Positions 1 to 9,500 of a stretch of 19,912 nt of DNA are shown here, one piece after another (positions within the stretch are counted from its first letter, which is position 1; the number at the start of each line of letters is the position of its first letter). Under the pieces are notes generated by a model. The model saw nothing but the letters and a program-made list of their open reading frames with translations, made no database searches and was not told where the DNA came from. The position numbers were made by a program, and so were the translations under genes. The stretch is from the NCBI GenBank assembly GCA_900551055.1, contig URUK01000041.1, forward strand, positions 1 through 19,912. The letters run 5' to 3'. This DNA comes from an uncultured Prevotella sp. GTDB lineage: Bacteria; Bacteroidota; Bacteroidia; Bacteroidales; Bacteroidaceae.

Positions 1-301
1 CGCACGAGTCGTTGGTCTGCCCGGCCTGCACCCATTCGTCCCAAAGCACGTCGGGGCGCACGCCGTGAGGCCCGTCGTCGGTCCAGAACTCGGGTATGCC
101 CAGGCGCGCCACGCCGGGCGAGCTGAACTTGCTCTGGGCGTGGATTACGGCGATTTTCTCCTCCGTAGTCATCCGCCCGAGTGCGTCTTCGACGCGCTGC
201 TCTATTGGTTTTGTGTCGTCAAGATACACGGGCAGTGCCTGCCCCCACGAAGCCGAGGCCGCGCACACGGCGAAAACGGCTGTTGTCAGAATTGTCTTCA
301 T
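1..301 (-). CDS. Glycoside hydrolase family 3 (beta-glucosidase/xylosidase type), N-terminal part, cut by window edge
   Basis: The first 100 codons of a secreted glycoside hydrolase lie on the minus strand; the gene runs off the left edge. It starts MKTILTTAVFAVCAAS, a signal peptide with likely cleavage near SWGQA (about residue 21). It continues with RVEDALGRMTTEEKIAVIHAQ, the usual entry to the family 3 barrel, and TDDGPHGVR near residue 75, the conserved segment that contacts the sugar in subsite -1. Enzymes with this N-terminus cleave beta-linked glucose or xylose from oligosaccharide ends in the periplasm. The nucleophile region is outside the window, so the exact substrate cannot be read. 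It lies downstream of susC and susD on the same strand but 273 bases away, behind two hairpins and its own promoter match, so it may be both co-transcribed and separately expressed. The family call is firm; the specificity is open. Confidence 0.88.
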   Translation of the reverse strand, partial: MKTILTTAVFAVCAASASWGQALPVYLDDTKPIEQRVEDALGRMTTEEKIAVIHAQSKFSSPGVARLGIPEFWTDDGPHGVRPDVLWDEWVQAGQTNDSC

Positions 302-335
302 ATGTCAGTATTTGTAAGGTTATGCTTCCATCGCA

Positions 336-367
336 CAAATTTACGATATTTTATTTGTACCACGAAA
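336..367 (-). promoter_or_regulatory. Candidate Bacteroidetes promoter for the family 3 hydrolase
   Basis: On the minus strand TAAATTTG (343-336) fits the -7 consensus TAnnTTTG exactly. TTTC (367-364) sits 20 bases upstream, one base from the -33 TTTG. Transcription would begin near 329, giving a leader of about 28 bases before the ATG at 301. Found by consensus match only. Confidence 0.5.
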
Positions 368-403
368 CCTAACATCGACAAATGTCTCTGTAGAAAGGTT
401 TTT

Positions 404-444
404 GTAAAAGACGGCCAATGAGCGTGCCATTTGCCGTCTTTTAC
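404..444. repeat. Hairpin of the AAAGGCCG palindrome family, between susD and the hydrolase
   Basis: Arms 404-420 and 428-444 pair over 17 positions with one mismatch around a 7-base loop; the outer 12 (GTAAAAGACGGC / GCCGTCTTTTAC) are perfect. In transcripts from susD it would form a strong hairpin but is not followed by a clear U-tract, so it may lower read-through or protect the upstream mRNA rather than fully terminate. Related palindromes occur at 5690-5760, 14039-14110 and 16702-16736. Confidence 0.7.
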
Positions 445-447
445 AGA

Positions 448-488
448 GTGAAAGGCCGCAAACGGCAAGACGAAAGACGGCCTTTCAC
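448..488. repeat. Second hairpin of the same palindrome family
   Basis: Arms GTGAAAGGCCG (448-458) and CGGCCTTTCAC (478-488) are perfect complements over 11 bases with a 19-base loop. It lies three bases beyond the preceding hairpin, so susD mRNA would end in, or read through, a double stem-loop. Confidence 0.68.
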
Positions 489-574
489 ATGATGAAGCAG
501 ACATCACCGCTATCCCAGCGGCTAATTCACAGGCTGGCGACAGCTGCCAGACAGGCGCTGACAGCGCGCCGCAA

Positions 575-2122
575 TCAATAATCGTTCTGCGTGAGCGTGC
601 CCTGTGCGGCGTCCATTTCAGACTGCGGTATGGGCAGGTACTTCTTCGACTCGCTCCAGGCGTTGGTGCGGTATTTGTACTGGTCAGGCACGAGTGTGGC
701 AGCGGCCTTGCCCGTGCGCACCAAGTCCCAGTAGCGCTTGCCCTCGCCCACGAACTCGAGGCGGCGCTCCTGCACGATGTTGTCTATCGTCGGGGCTACG
801 TCGTCGGTAAGTCCGGCACGGTGGTGCACCTCGTTAAGGTAGCGGCTTGCCTCGCCCGTGTCGCCTCCCGTGCGCACAATCAGCTCGGCGGCGTTGAGCA
901 GCGTCTCGGCGTAACGGTACACGCGCAGGTTGTTGTTGAAGTTAAGGTCGTCGTCGGCAGACTGGTCCTTGTTGTTCTCCGACTTGCCGATGTACTTGCC
1001 GAGGAAGTAGCCCGTGTCCTGGTAGCGGTGCTCGTAGGTGCCGTGGGCGTTGGCGTCGAAGCATGTGACATCGCGGCGCGTGTCGCCCTTGGCGTACATC
1101 TTGTAAGCCTCCGTGCGCACAGGGCCGAATCCCCAGCCGTTGACAACGCCGCAGTCGTCGCCCGGATTGGGCGCCCATGCGCTCGGACTGATAAGGCGGG
1201 GCAGCACCGTGCCGCCTGCCACGAGCGGCGTGTCCCACGAGCGCATGGCGTTGTCGTCCTTGTAGTTCACCTCGAAAATCGACTCCTTGCCCCACTCGCC
1301 GCTCTCCTCGAAGATTTCGGCGTAGCTGTCAAGCAGGTCGTAGTCAGGGTCTTCTATTATCTCCCTCATATATCCCAGCGCCTTAGAGTAACGGCTCTCG
1401 TCGTTCTGGTACATCACCATCTCGGTGTAAAGCATGTAAGCCATAGCCTGCGACACCTTGCCCACGTTGTACTCCGAGGCCGTGTCTTCCCACCTCATTG
1501 GCAGCACTCCGGTGCCGATTACGGCCTCAAGGTCGGTTATAACGGCCTCGTACACGTCGTCGGCCTTCTTCTGCTCGGCAAGGTAAGGCATACCGAGGTT
1601 CTCCATGTAGAAGGGTATGTTGCCCCAGAACTTCCACAGGTTGCAGTAGTAGTAGGCCCTGAGCACGCGTGCCTGGGCTTCCCACGATTCACGCTTTTCC
1701 TGGCTGATGTTGTCGGCGGCCCACCCGAGATACGTCAGCACGTCGTTGCACCGCTTCACTCCGCTGTACTCGTCGCTCCAGAGTCCGGTCATGCAGTTCT
1801 CCGGATTGGCCTCGAAGTTCATCATAAGGTGCATGTACTGGTTGTCGTTGCGGCTTGCTCCGCCGGGCCAGATGTCGTCTGCCATGATGTCGCTCATCAG
1901 GTTGATGGAGTTGTACTGCGCGCCGTCCCAGTCGGGCCAGTGCAGCGGGTCGTAGGCTGCTATCAGCGCCTCGTACACATGTTCCTCGGTGGTAAAGTAC
2001 TCTTCTATCGGTGTTTGCGTGGGCGGAGTGACATCGAGGAAGTCGTCGCTGCATGACATCAGCGCCACCGACGCCGCCAGCGCGAGGCCGGCGAATATGT
2101 TGATTGTCTTCATTGCTTTCAT
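575..2122 (-). CDS. susD: SusD/RagB-family glycan-binding outer-membrane lipoprotein
   Basis: This 515-residue protein is the surface lipoprotein that covers the SusC pore and captures oligosaccharides. The N-terminus is a lipoprotein signal with lipobox LMSC (Cys24), followed by SDDFLD, typical of the family. The C-terminal half has the family signatures VYRYAETLLNAAEL, YLNEVHHRAGL and IVQERRLEFVGEGKRYWDLV. The length is normal for SusD. A second in-frame ATG three codons in (MKTINIF, 2113) is an equally plausible start. It follows susC by 48 bases on the same strand, so the two are almost certainly one transcript. The glycan cannot be deduced from the sequence; the hydrolase downstream points to a beta-linked plant or host oligosaccharide, which is inference. 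The symbol is used in the family sense, not as proof of starch binding. Confidence 0.95.
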   Translation of the reverse strand: MKAMKTINIFAGLALAASVALMSCSDDFLDVTPPTQTPIEEYFTTEEHVYEALIAAYDPLHWPDWDGAQYNSINLMSDIMADDIWPGGASRNDNQYMHLMMNFEANPENCMTGLWSDEYSGVKRCNDVLTYLGWAADNISQEKRESWEAQARVLRAYYYCNLWKFWGNIPFYMENLGMPYLAEQKKADDVYEAVITDLEAVIGTGVLPMRWEDTASEYNVGKVSQAMAYMLYTEMVMYQNDESRYSKALGYMREIIEDPDYDLLDSYAEIFEESGEWGKESIFEVNYKDDNAMRSWDTPLVAGGTVLPRLISPSAWAPNPGDDCGVVNGWGFGPVRTEAYKMYAKGDTRRDVTCFDANAHGTYEHRYQDTGYFLGKYIGKSENNKDQSADDDLNFNNNLRVYRYAETLLNAAELIVRTGGDTGEASRYLNEVHHRAGLTDDVAPTIDNIVQERRLEFVGEGKRYWDLVRTGKAAATLVPDQYKYRTNAWSESKKYLPIPQSEMDAAQGTLTQNDY

Positions 2123-2170
2123 TGTTGATTGTTATTGGAGATGCGGGCACACCCCGCACCGTCGCTACTT

Positions 2171-5100
2171 TTAGAACTCAAGATTGAAACCTACACGCCA
2201 GACGCGGGCCTGCGGATACACTCCGTAATCCACGCCGATCGACGTTCCGCCGGAGGATATTTCCGGGTCGAAGCCGTGGTACTTGGTTAACGTGAGGAGG
2301 TTCTCGGCAGACACGTACACGCGCAGCCTGTTGACAAACACCTTTTGGGTGAGTTTCTGCGGCAGTGTGTAGCCAAGCTCTATGTTCTTCAGGCGCAGGT
2401 ATGAAGCGTCGTGCACGTAGAGGTCGGATGATTTCCAGTTGTCCGACGCGTCGCCCACGATGAAGATGGGGTACTTGTTTGACGTTCCAGGGCCCGTCCA
2501 GCGGTCGAGCATCCATGCCGGCAGGTTGATTGAGTTGATGTCGATTCGCCTTGTGGCGTCAAACACGTCGTTGCCGGCCGTGCCCTGCCACATCATCGCG
2601 AAGTCGAGTCCGCGCCATGCGGCGGTGAAGTTGAAGCCGAACGTCCAGTCGGGCATGCCCTTTCCTATTTTCGTTCGGTCGTTGTCGTCAATCTTTCCGT
2701 CGTTGTTCAGGTCCTTGAAGCGCACGTATCCAGGCTTTGCGTTAGGCTGGATGGGCTCGCCCGTCGGGCCTACGTAGGCGTCGATTTCCTCCTGCGTCTG
2801 GAAGATTCCGGCCGTCTTGAGACCGTAGAAGTAAGGGAACGGCTCGCCGTTCATGGCGCGTGTGATTGTACCCACGTTGATGAAGGAGTCGTATGAAGCC
2901 CAACCTGTGTCGTTGCCAAGCTCGATGAGCTTGTTCATCAGGTATGAGGCGTTGCCGCGGATGTTAAAAGTGGCGTCGGCCACGCGGAACTTGTAGCCCA
3001 GCTCAAACTCCACACCGGAGTTTTCCATCTTGCCGACGTTGCCAATGGGCTTTGACTCTCCCACGTACGACGGTATGTTCATTGTCATAAGCATGCCGTT
3101 GGTCCTCTTGATGTAGTAGTCCATTGAGAACGTGAGGGCGTTGTTAAGGAAGCCCAGGTCGAGGCCGATGTCGGTCTGTTCCGACTCCTCCCACTTCAGG
3201 TCGGGGTTCGACAAGCCGTTGGCCTTGACGCCGTTTACCACGCTCTCGCCGCGTCCCAGCACGTAGTTGTTGCCCGTCGCGGTGAAGACGGCGTAGCGGA
3301 AGTCGTCTATGTTCTCGTTACCGTTCTTGCCCCAGCTGGCACGCAGCTTCATGTTGGTAAGCCAAGAGGGGCGCTTCTGCATGAACGGTTCGTTGGTGAC
3401 GTTCCATCCTACCGAGAACGAGGGGAACGTAGCGTACTTGTTGTTGGTGCCGAAGCGGCTGGAGCCGTCGCGTCGCACGGTGGCCTGGAACATGTACCGC
3501 TCGGCGTAGTTGTAGCTCAGTCGGGCGAAGAGCGACGATAGCGTGTGTGGGTTCGACGGTCCGCCCCAGCCGTCGCGGTCGCCGTTCTCGGCCAGTCCGC
3601 TGGCGAAGTTGATGTAAGGCTTTGACAGGTCGATGAGTCCGCGGCGGCTTGCGCCGAGCGTCCAGCCGGTGTTCTTCATGGCCGACTGTCCGAGGACGAC
3701 GTTGAACGAGTGGTCGCCTATGGTCTTGTCGTATGTCAGCACGTTCTCAAGCTGCCACACCGTGCTGCGGTCGCTCTCCTGCGACGCGCTGGTGTGGGTG
3801 GCCTTGTTGCTGGTGGTGAGGTAGTAAAGCTCGGTGTGGCTCTCGTTACCCCAGAAGTACATGTCGGCCCCGTAGGATATGCGGTACTTCAATCCGTCCC
3901 ATATCTGCAGCTCGGCCGCGAAGTTGGCGACGAACTTGTTTGTCCAGTTCAGCGCTCCGGGGAGCGAGAGCATAGCCAGAGGGTTGGCCATGTCGTTGAA
4001 CATCGTTCCTGATATGGTGTACGGTTCGCCCGACGGAGACAATATCGGGCCGGGATAGTCGGGCTGTGTCTGGCGGTAATACTCGTCCTGTGCCTCGGCG
4101 GCGGCGCCGCTGAGCGTGGGCGTAAGGATTGGCGAGAGGGCCAGGGCGGCGCCGAGCGGCGAGCCGAACTGCGAGTTGACCTCGATGTTGCGGCTCTTGA
4201 CGCGTGCATAGGCGAGGTTCACCGTGACGTCGAGCTTGTTGAGCCAGTTGCGCTTCTTGGACTCGTCGAACACCTTGTACTTGGTGTTGCTGCGCAGAGA
4301 AAGGCGCTGGTAGTTGGAGCGGTTGAAGTTACCGCCGACGATGCCGTCCTGCGTGTAGTAGCCGAGCGACAGGTAGTAATTCACATTGTCGGAAGCTCCG
4401 CTCAAGGTGACATCATGGTTTACTACGGGCGCATTGTCGTAAAACACCTCGTCCTGCCAGTCCGTACCCGTGGTGACGGGACGCCCCATGGCGTCGGTAA
4501 GATTGTAGGGGTCGGCGTAGGGAGCCTCCATGCCGGCGTTGGTGTACCCCTCGTTCATCATCACGGCATACTCCGTAGCGTTGAGGAGGTCGCGCTTGCG
4601 CCACTTGCTCTGCCATCCGTAAGAGAAGTTGTAGTTGACCTTCACCTTGCCCTTCGTGCCGCTCTTGGTGGTGACCAGCACTACGCCGTTGGCCGCACGC
4701 GCACCGTAGATTGCGCCCGAGGCGGCGTCCTTGAGCACCTCGATACTCTCGATGTCGCTCGGATTTACGTAGTCGAGGCCGCCCTCGATGGGCATTCCGT
4801 CGACGATGTAGAGCGGGTCGGAGTTGTTGATGGTGCCGATACCGCGCACGCGGATTTTCGCCGCCGCTCCCGGCTGTCCCGAAGACGACGTTACGGTGAC
4901 GCCGGCGGCGAGGCCCTTCAGGGCGTTGTCCATGCGGACGGGCGCCGTCATGCCCAGCTCGTCAGAGCCTACCTTGGCTATTGAGGCCGTCACGACGCTC
5001 TTCTTCTGCACGCCGTAACCCACCACGACAAGCTCGTTGAGCGTGGCGTTGTCCTCGTGCATGACGATGCGCATGCCTGCCGCGGCCTTCGTCTCGACAT

Positions 5101-5338
5101 TCTTGTAACCGATGTATGAGATTGTGATGTCGCTGCCTTCGGGCACTTGCAACTTGAACTCTCCGTTGAAGTCGGAGACTGCTCCCTTCGACGTCCCCTT
5201 CTGGAACACCGAAGCGCCGATTACCGGCTCACCCTGGTCGTCAACGATGACACCCGAGCACACGAACTCTTGCGCGGATGCAGCTATCGATACCAGGGAA
5301 ACCAGCAACGTCATGATTATAAACTTACATTTTCCCAT
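2171..5338 (-). CDS. susC: SusC/RagA-family TonB-dependent outer-membrane transporter
   Basis: This 1055-residue protein is the TonB-dependent pore that imports oligosaccharides delivered by its SusD partner. A signal peptide ends near ASAQ (residue 23). Residues about 27-108 form the carboxypeptidase-regulatory-like domain (VIVDDQGEPVIGASV, SYIGYKN), ending in the TonB-box-like ELVVVGYG. The plug follows at about 114-226 with LYIVDGMPI and IESIEVLKDAASGAIYGARA, the classical SusC signature. The rest is a 22-strand-type barrel ending in the aromatic tail VGFNLEF expected of outer-membrane proteins. There is no N-terminal STN domain, so signalling to an anti-sigma factor is not expected. No SusR-like, hybrid two-component or sigma/anti-sigma gene lies next to it, so its regulator, if any, is elsewhere or beyond the left edge. 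Confidence 0.96.
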   Translation of the reverse strand: MGKCKFIIMTLLVSLVSIAASAQEFVCSGVIVDDQGEPVIGASVFQKGTSKGAVSDFNGEFKLQVPEGSDITISYIGYKNVETKAAAGMRIVMHEDNATLNELVVVGYGVQKKSVVTASIAKVGSDELGMTAPVRMDNALKGLAAGVTVTSSSGQPGAAAKIRVRGIGTINNSDPLYIVDGMPIEGGLDYVNPSDIESIEVLKDAASGAIYGARAANGVVLVTTKSGTKGKVKVNYNFSYGWQSKWRKRDLLNATEYAVMMNEGYTNAGMEAPYADPYNLTDAMGRPVTTGTDWQDEVFYDNAPVVNHDVTLSGASDNVNYYLSLGYYTQDGIVGGNFNRSNYQRLSLRSNTKYKVFDESKKRNWLNKLDVTVNLAYARVKSRNIEVNSQFGSPLGAALALSPILTPTLSGAAAEAQDEYYRQTQPDYPGPILSPSGEPYTISGTMFNDMANPLAMLSLPGALNWTNKFVANFAAELQIWDGLKYRISYGADMYFWGNESHTELYYLTTSNKATHTSASQESDRSTVWQLENVLTYDKTIGDHSFNVVLGQSAMKNTGWTLGASRRGLIDLSKPYINFASGLAENGDRDGWGGPSNPHTLSSLFARLSYNYAERYMFQATVRRDGSSRFGTNNKYATFPSFSVGWNVTNEPFMQKRPSWLTNMKLRASWGKNGNENIDDFRYAVFTATGNNYVLGRGESVVNGVKANGLSNPDLKWEESEQTDIGLDLGFLNNALTFSMDYYIKRTNGMLMTMNIPSYVGESKPIGNVGKMENSGVEFELGYKFRVADATFNIRGNASYLMNKLIELGNDTGWASYDSFINVGTITRAMNGEPFPYFYGLKTAGIFQTQEEIDAYVGPTGEPIQPNAKPGYVRFKDLNNDGKIDDNDRTKIGKGMPDWTFGFNFTAAWRGLDFAMMWQGTAGNDVFDATRRIDINSINLPAWMLDRWTGPGTSNKYPIFIVGDASDNWKSSDLYVHDASYLRLKNIELGYTLPQKLTQKVFVNRLRVYVSAENLLTLTKYHGFDPEISSGGTSIGVDYGVYPQARVWRVGFNLEF

Positions 5339-5386
5339 TGATGTGATGAATTTGGTTTGTTTAGGTTTTTTTTACGTTTTCGTCCG

Positions 5387-5418
5387 CAAATTTATTAATA
5401 AGATTACAATCCTGTGAA
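5387..5418 (-). promoter_or_regulatory. Candidate promoter for susC-susD
   Basis: TAAATTTG on the minus strand (5394-5387) matches the -7 consensus, as at the hydrolase promoter. At the expected -33 distance only TTCA (5418-5415) is found, a weak match, which would suit a promoter needing an activator. The leader would be about 40 bases and A-rich just before the ATG. Confidence 0.42.
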
Positions 5419-5583
5419 CGCCACAAAAACAAAAAGTGGACTTGACGGCATGGCTTAAAAGCATTAAGTCATTGATTATCAGCCGCTTGACTTTTGGCCG
5501 TTTGTCGTAAAAAAGTGGACGGGTAATAATTAGAAAATATACACTTATTAAGGTTTTCGGCATCTGATTAACCCTATAAGGAC
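5395..5583. other. Intergenic stretch upstream of susC, no gene seen
   Basis: No open frame here looks coding. The stretch contains an 11-base direct repeat AAAAAGTGGAC at 5431-5441 and 5510-5520, 79 bases apart and upstream of the susC promoter candidate. These could be binding sites for a regulator, but nothing else supports that. Confidence 0.35.
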
Positions 5584-5620
5584 GACCCACCCCAACCCTC
5601 CCCAAGGGAGGGAGCTTGAT
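5584..5620. repeat. GGGAGGG hairpin element, copy 1
   Basis: CCCTCCC (5596-5602), loop CAA, GGGAGGG (5606-5612), preceded by CGACCCACCCCAA and followed by AGCTTGATT. The same arrangement recurs at 13884, 16591 and, inverted, 16849; a shorter relative flanks the cusB-cusA gap. There is no T-run after the stem, so it is not a canonical terminator. Confidence 0.75.
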
Positions 5621-5689
5621 TACCAGCCTCCGATTAAGCCCACTTCGGCACTATATACTGTCAGCCTGATTTGCGGATGAATTATAAAA

Positions 5690-5760
5690 GGCCGTCTTTT
5701 AGCCTGCAAAAGGCCGCCTTTTGGCCTGCGATTCGCGGCCTTTTGCAGGCTGAAAGGCCA
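5690..5760. repeat. AAAGGCCG palindrome cluster upstream of deaD
   Basis: Three AAAAGGCC-type modules in a row. AGCCTGCAAAAGGCCGC (5701-5717) is perfectly complementary to 5735-5751, a 17-base stem with a 17-base loop. The segment aligns module by module with 14039-14110 upstream of ruvB. Confidence 0.72.
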
Positions 5761-5792
5761 CCTCTTGCAAACTCCTTGGCAGTCAGGCAGTT

Positions 5793-5870
5793 GGCCTATC
5801 GGCCTTATCAGCCCTATTTGTCCTATTCAATTGAATGGGAGAAATAGGCCGGATAGGGCCGATAAGGCTG
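5793..5870. repeat. Inverted pair of nine-base-period repeats upstream of deaD
   Basis: The left arm reads as units of nine (CCTATCGGC, CTTATCAGC, CCTATTTGT, CCTATTCAA). The right arm is an inverted, slightly diverged copy, and they meet at the dyad TTCAATTGAA (5826-5835). The whole could fold as a hairpin of about 78 bases ending roughly 60 bases before the deaD promoter. Bases 5793-5827 match 12653-12687 at 34 of 35 positions. Confidence 0.7.
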
Positions 5871-5933
5871 CCGCAGAATGTGAAATTTGGGGCTGCCTGC
5901 TGAAAATAAAATGCCTGATTTTCCCGCTTTTAT

Positions 5934-5964
5934 TTTGCACTTCGCCCGGCTTGCACTATCTTTG
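5934..5964 (+). promoter_or_regulatory. Promoter of the DEAD-box helicase gene
   Basis: TTTG (5934-5937), a 19-base spacer, then TATCTTTG (5957-5964): an exact match to the Bacteroidetes housekeeping promoter. Transcription should begin near 5971, which rules out any start codon upstream and leaves a leader of about 64 bases. The surrounding 5901-5965 closely resembles 14255-14320 before ruvB. Confidence 0.82.
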
Positions 5965-6034
5965 CACCCGTGAAAGCCAAACGGAGCTTGAACGTTTGGC
6001 AAGACTGCAGTTTTTTATACATAATTTTTTTAAA

Positions 6035-7921
<1,887 letters not shown>

Positions 7922-7929
7922 TTTTTTTA

Positions 7930-8143
7930 AGGAATAAAGGAGTAAGGAGAGAAGGAGTAAGTAAACTTCTTTAGTAGTATAAGAAGTAAGGAGAGAAGGA
8001 GTAAGGAGATTACCCTTCTCTCCTTATTTATTTTCTCATTAACACCATTATACACTCTACTTACTCCTTCTCTCCTTAACTCCTTTACTCCTTTCTTCTT
8101 GCATTTTTCTCCTTACTCCTTCTCTCCTCCTCTCCTTACTCCT
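7930..8143. repeat. Octamer-type purine/pyrimidine repeat, inverted, between deaD and cusB
   Basis: The left half is purine-rich with a 21-base exact direct repeat at 7941-7961 and 7985-8005 (core AAGGAGAGAAGGAGTAA). The right half is its pyrimidine complement, CTCCTT recurring about every eight bases from 8060 to 8143. The halves are complementary and could form a large stem. The same purine unit forms the 3' end of cusA (12593-12612). It fills most of a 294-base gap with no gene. Confidence 0.75.
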
Positions 8144-8151
8144 AAAAAAAA

Positions 8152-8166
8152 TGCAACCAAGTTGCA
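8152..8166. promoter_or_regulatory. Perfect dyad over the -33 region of the efflux promoter (candidate operator)
   Basis: TGCAAC CAA GTTGCA is a perfect 6-3-6 inverted repeat. It covers the place where a -33 element should be, relative to the -7 match at 8179-8186. A regulator bound here would block or recruit polymerase. No regulator gene is adjacent. Confidence 0.42.
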
Positions 8167-8178
8167 CGCTCTTTGCCT

Positions 8179-8186
8179 TATTTTTG
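8179..8186 (+). promoter_or_regulatory. Candidate -7 element for the efflux operon
   Basis: TATTTTTG fits TAnnTTTG. No TTTG is found 19-21 bases upstream, so the -33 part is poor. Transcription would start near 8193, 23 bases before the cusB ATG. Confidence 0.5.
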
Positions 8187-8215
8187 CATCTTAAAATAAT
8201 ACAAACGACATTACA

Positions 8216-9355
8216 ATGCTTTACAAAACGTTATTCAGGGCGGCATGCGCCACGCTGTTGCTCGCGGCCTGCGGTCACGGCGGAGGGCACACCGAAGCCG
8301 ACGGCGGGCACGCCAAGGAGGAGGCAGGACACGCCGACGAGATAGTAATCGACGCCAAGCAGGCCAAGGCTTCGGGCATCGTGGTCGAAACGGTGGAGCC
8401 GGGCGAGTTCAGCGGAGTAATACCCTGCGGCGGCAAGATACTGGCGGCACAGGGCGACGAGGCCACCGTAGTAGCAACCGTGGCAGGCATAGTGAAGCCC
8501 GTGCGCGGCATGGCCGAAGGCTCGCCGGTTGGCAAGGGCGCGGCGGTGTTCACCATTTCGTCGGACAAATTGCAGGACGACCCGGCGCGGCAGGCCGCCA
8601 TCGCATACCAAAGAGCCAAGAACGAATACGAGCGCGCGGCAAAACTTGTCAAGGACAAGATTGTAACCCAAAAGGACTTCAACGCCATACGCGCCGACTA
8701 TGAGGCAGCAAAGGCAGCCTACGAGGCGTTCGCACAGGGCGGCGGAAGCCAGCCGGGAGTGGCCGTGAAGTCGCCAATCGGCGGCTATGTGAAGGCGTGT
8801 CTCGTCAAGGAAGGCGACTATGTCAGCGTAGGCCAGCCGATGATGACCGTCACGCAGACGCGCAGCCTGTACCTTAGAGCCAACGTGCCGGAGCGTTACT
8901 ACTCGCAGATGGGCACGCTGCACTCGGCCAAGTTCAAGACGGCCTACGGCGACCGCGTGTACAGCCTCGCGCAGATGAATGGCCGCCTCGTGGCCACCGG
9001 CAAGCAGACCGGCGACGGTTCGCCATACATACCGGTGACCTTCGAGTTCGCCAACCATGCCGACGTGCCCACCGGGACGTTCGTTGAGACCTATCTGCTT
9101 ACCGCCCCGCGGCAGGGTGTAGTGACAGTTCCCGTGTCGGCATTGACCGACGAGCAGGGTCTCAACTTCGTCTACATACAGACCGACCCGACGTGTTACG
9201 AGCGCCGCGAAGTGACCGTAGGCCAGACCGACGGCGAACGCGTTGAGATAAGAAGCGGCCTGAAAGCCGGCGAAAAGGTGGTGGCCAAGGGCGCGGCACA
9301 GGTGAGACTGGCCGGCGCCGGCAACACCATTCCGGGACATACGCATAATCACTGA
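8216..9355 (+). CDS. cusB: RND efflux periplasmic adaptor lipoprotein (HlyD/CusB/CzcB family)
   Basis: This 379-residue protein is the membrane-fusion subunit linking an inner-membrane RND pump to an outer-membrane channel. It has a lipoprotein signal with lipobox LAAC (Cys19). A His-rich stretch follows (GHGGGHTEADGGHAKEEAGH, about 20-39), and the protein ends GHTHNH, features common in heavy-metal adaptors. The barrel-sandwich (lipoyl-like) halves flank a short helical hairpin (about 120-175, AIAYQRAKNEYERAAKLV). SPIGGYVKACLVKEGDYVSVGQPM is the return lipoyl half, followed by beta-barrel and membrane-proximal domains. It is the first gene of an adaptor-pump-channel operon, 145 bases before the pump. 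Histidines suggest a divalent cation or copper/silver, but this is inference; the symbol marks family resemblance, not proven metal. Confidence 0.88.
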   Translation: MLYKTLFRAACATLLLAACGHGGGHTEADGGHAKEEAGHADEIVIDAKQAKASGIVVETVEPGEFSGVIPCGGKILAAQGDEATVVATVAGIVKPVRGMAEGSPVGKGAAVFTISSDKLQDDPARQAAIAYQRAKNEYERAAKLVKDKIVTQKDFNAIRADYEAAKAAYEAFAQGGGSQPGVAVKSPIGGYVKACLVKEGDYVSVGQPMMTVTQTRSLYLRANVPERYYSQMGTLHSAKFKTAYGDRVYSLAQMNGRLVATGKQTGDGSPYIPVTFEFANHADVPTGTFVETYLLTAPRQGVVTVPVSALTDEQGLNFVYIQTDPTCYERREVTVGQTDGERVEIRSGLKAGEKVVAKGAAQVRLAGAGNTIPGHTHNH

Positions 9356-9387
9356 AGCCCCCTCCCGGCCTCCCCGAGGGGAGGAGC
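9356..9387. repeat. GGGAGG element between cusB and cusA, left arm of inverted pair
   Basis: Directly after the cusB stop. It reads GCCCCCTCCCGGCC then TCCCCGAGGGGAGGAG, itself a small hairpin (CCCC GA GGGG). It matches the reverse complement of 9461-9492 at 31 of 32 positions, so the cusB-cusA transcript can form a long stem with a 73-base loop. Confidence 0.78.
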
Positions 9388-9460
9388 TTGGCTGCCTTCA
9401 TTGAATTAACGCACAAACAATCAACAATCCAATTCCAGCTGCCCCGATGACATATCCCTT

Positions 9461-9492
9461 CTCCTCCCCTCGGGGAGGCCGGGTGGGGGCTT
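9461..9492. repeat. GGGAGG element, right arm of inverted pair, just before cusA
   Basis: Inverted copy of 9356-9387 with one mismatch, ending eight bases before the cusA ATG. Because it is open in the cusA frame, a longer start (9447) is possible on paper, but it would add an 18-residue repeat-encoded N-terminus not seen in this family. Confidence 0.78.
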
Positions 9493-9500
9493 TATTCATC

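Noticed and set aside
65..421. Small plus-strand frames at the left edge
   Set aside because: They overlap the hydrolase gene and the hairpins and show no similarity or promoter.
821..2056. 411-codon open frame on the plus strand opposite susD
   Set aside because: It is antisense to a clear SusD gene; its Val/Leu/Arg/His-rich composition is what the complement of GC-rich codons gives, with no recognisable domain.
5584..5620. GGGAGGG hairpins considered as intrinsic terminators
   Set aside because: Stems are strong, but none of the copies is followed by a T-run on either strand; kept as repeats.
5765..6034. Long N-terminal extension of the helicase from the ATG at 5765
   Set aside because: It runs through a nine-base repeat and the promoter; the residues have no family similarity.
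8231..9352. 373-codon open frame on the minus strand opposite cusB
   Set aside because: Same reason: a codon-bias shadow of the adaptor gene with no domain, signal peptide or promoter.
9447..9500. Longer start for the efflux pump
   Set aside because: The extra 18 residues are encoded by the inverted GGGAGG element; family homology starts at MLNKIIHFSL.
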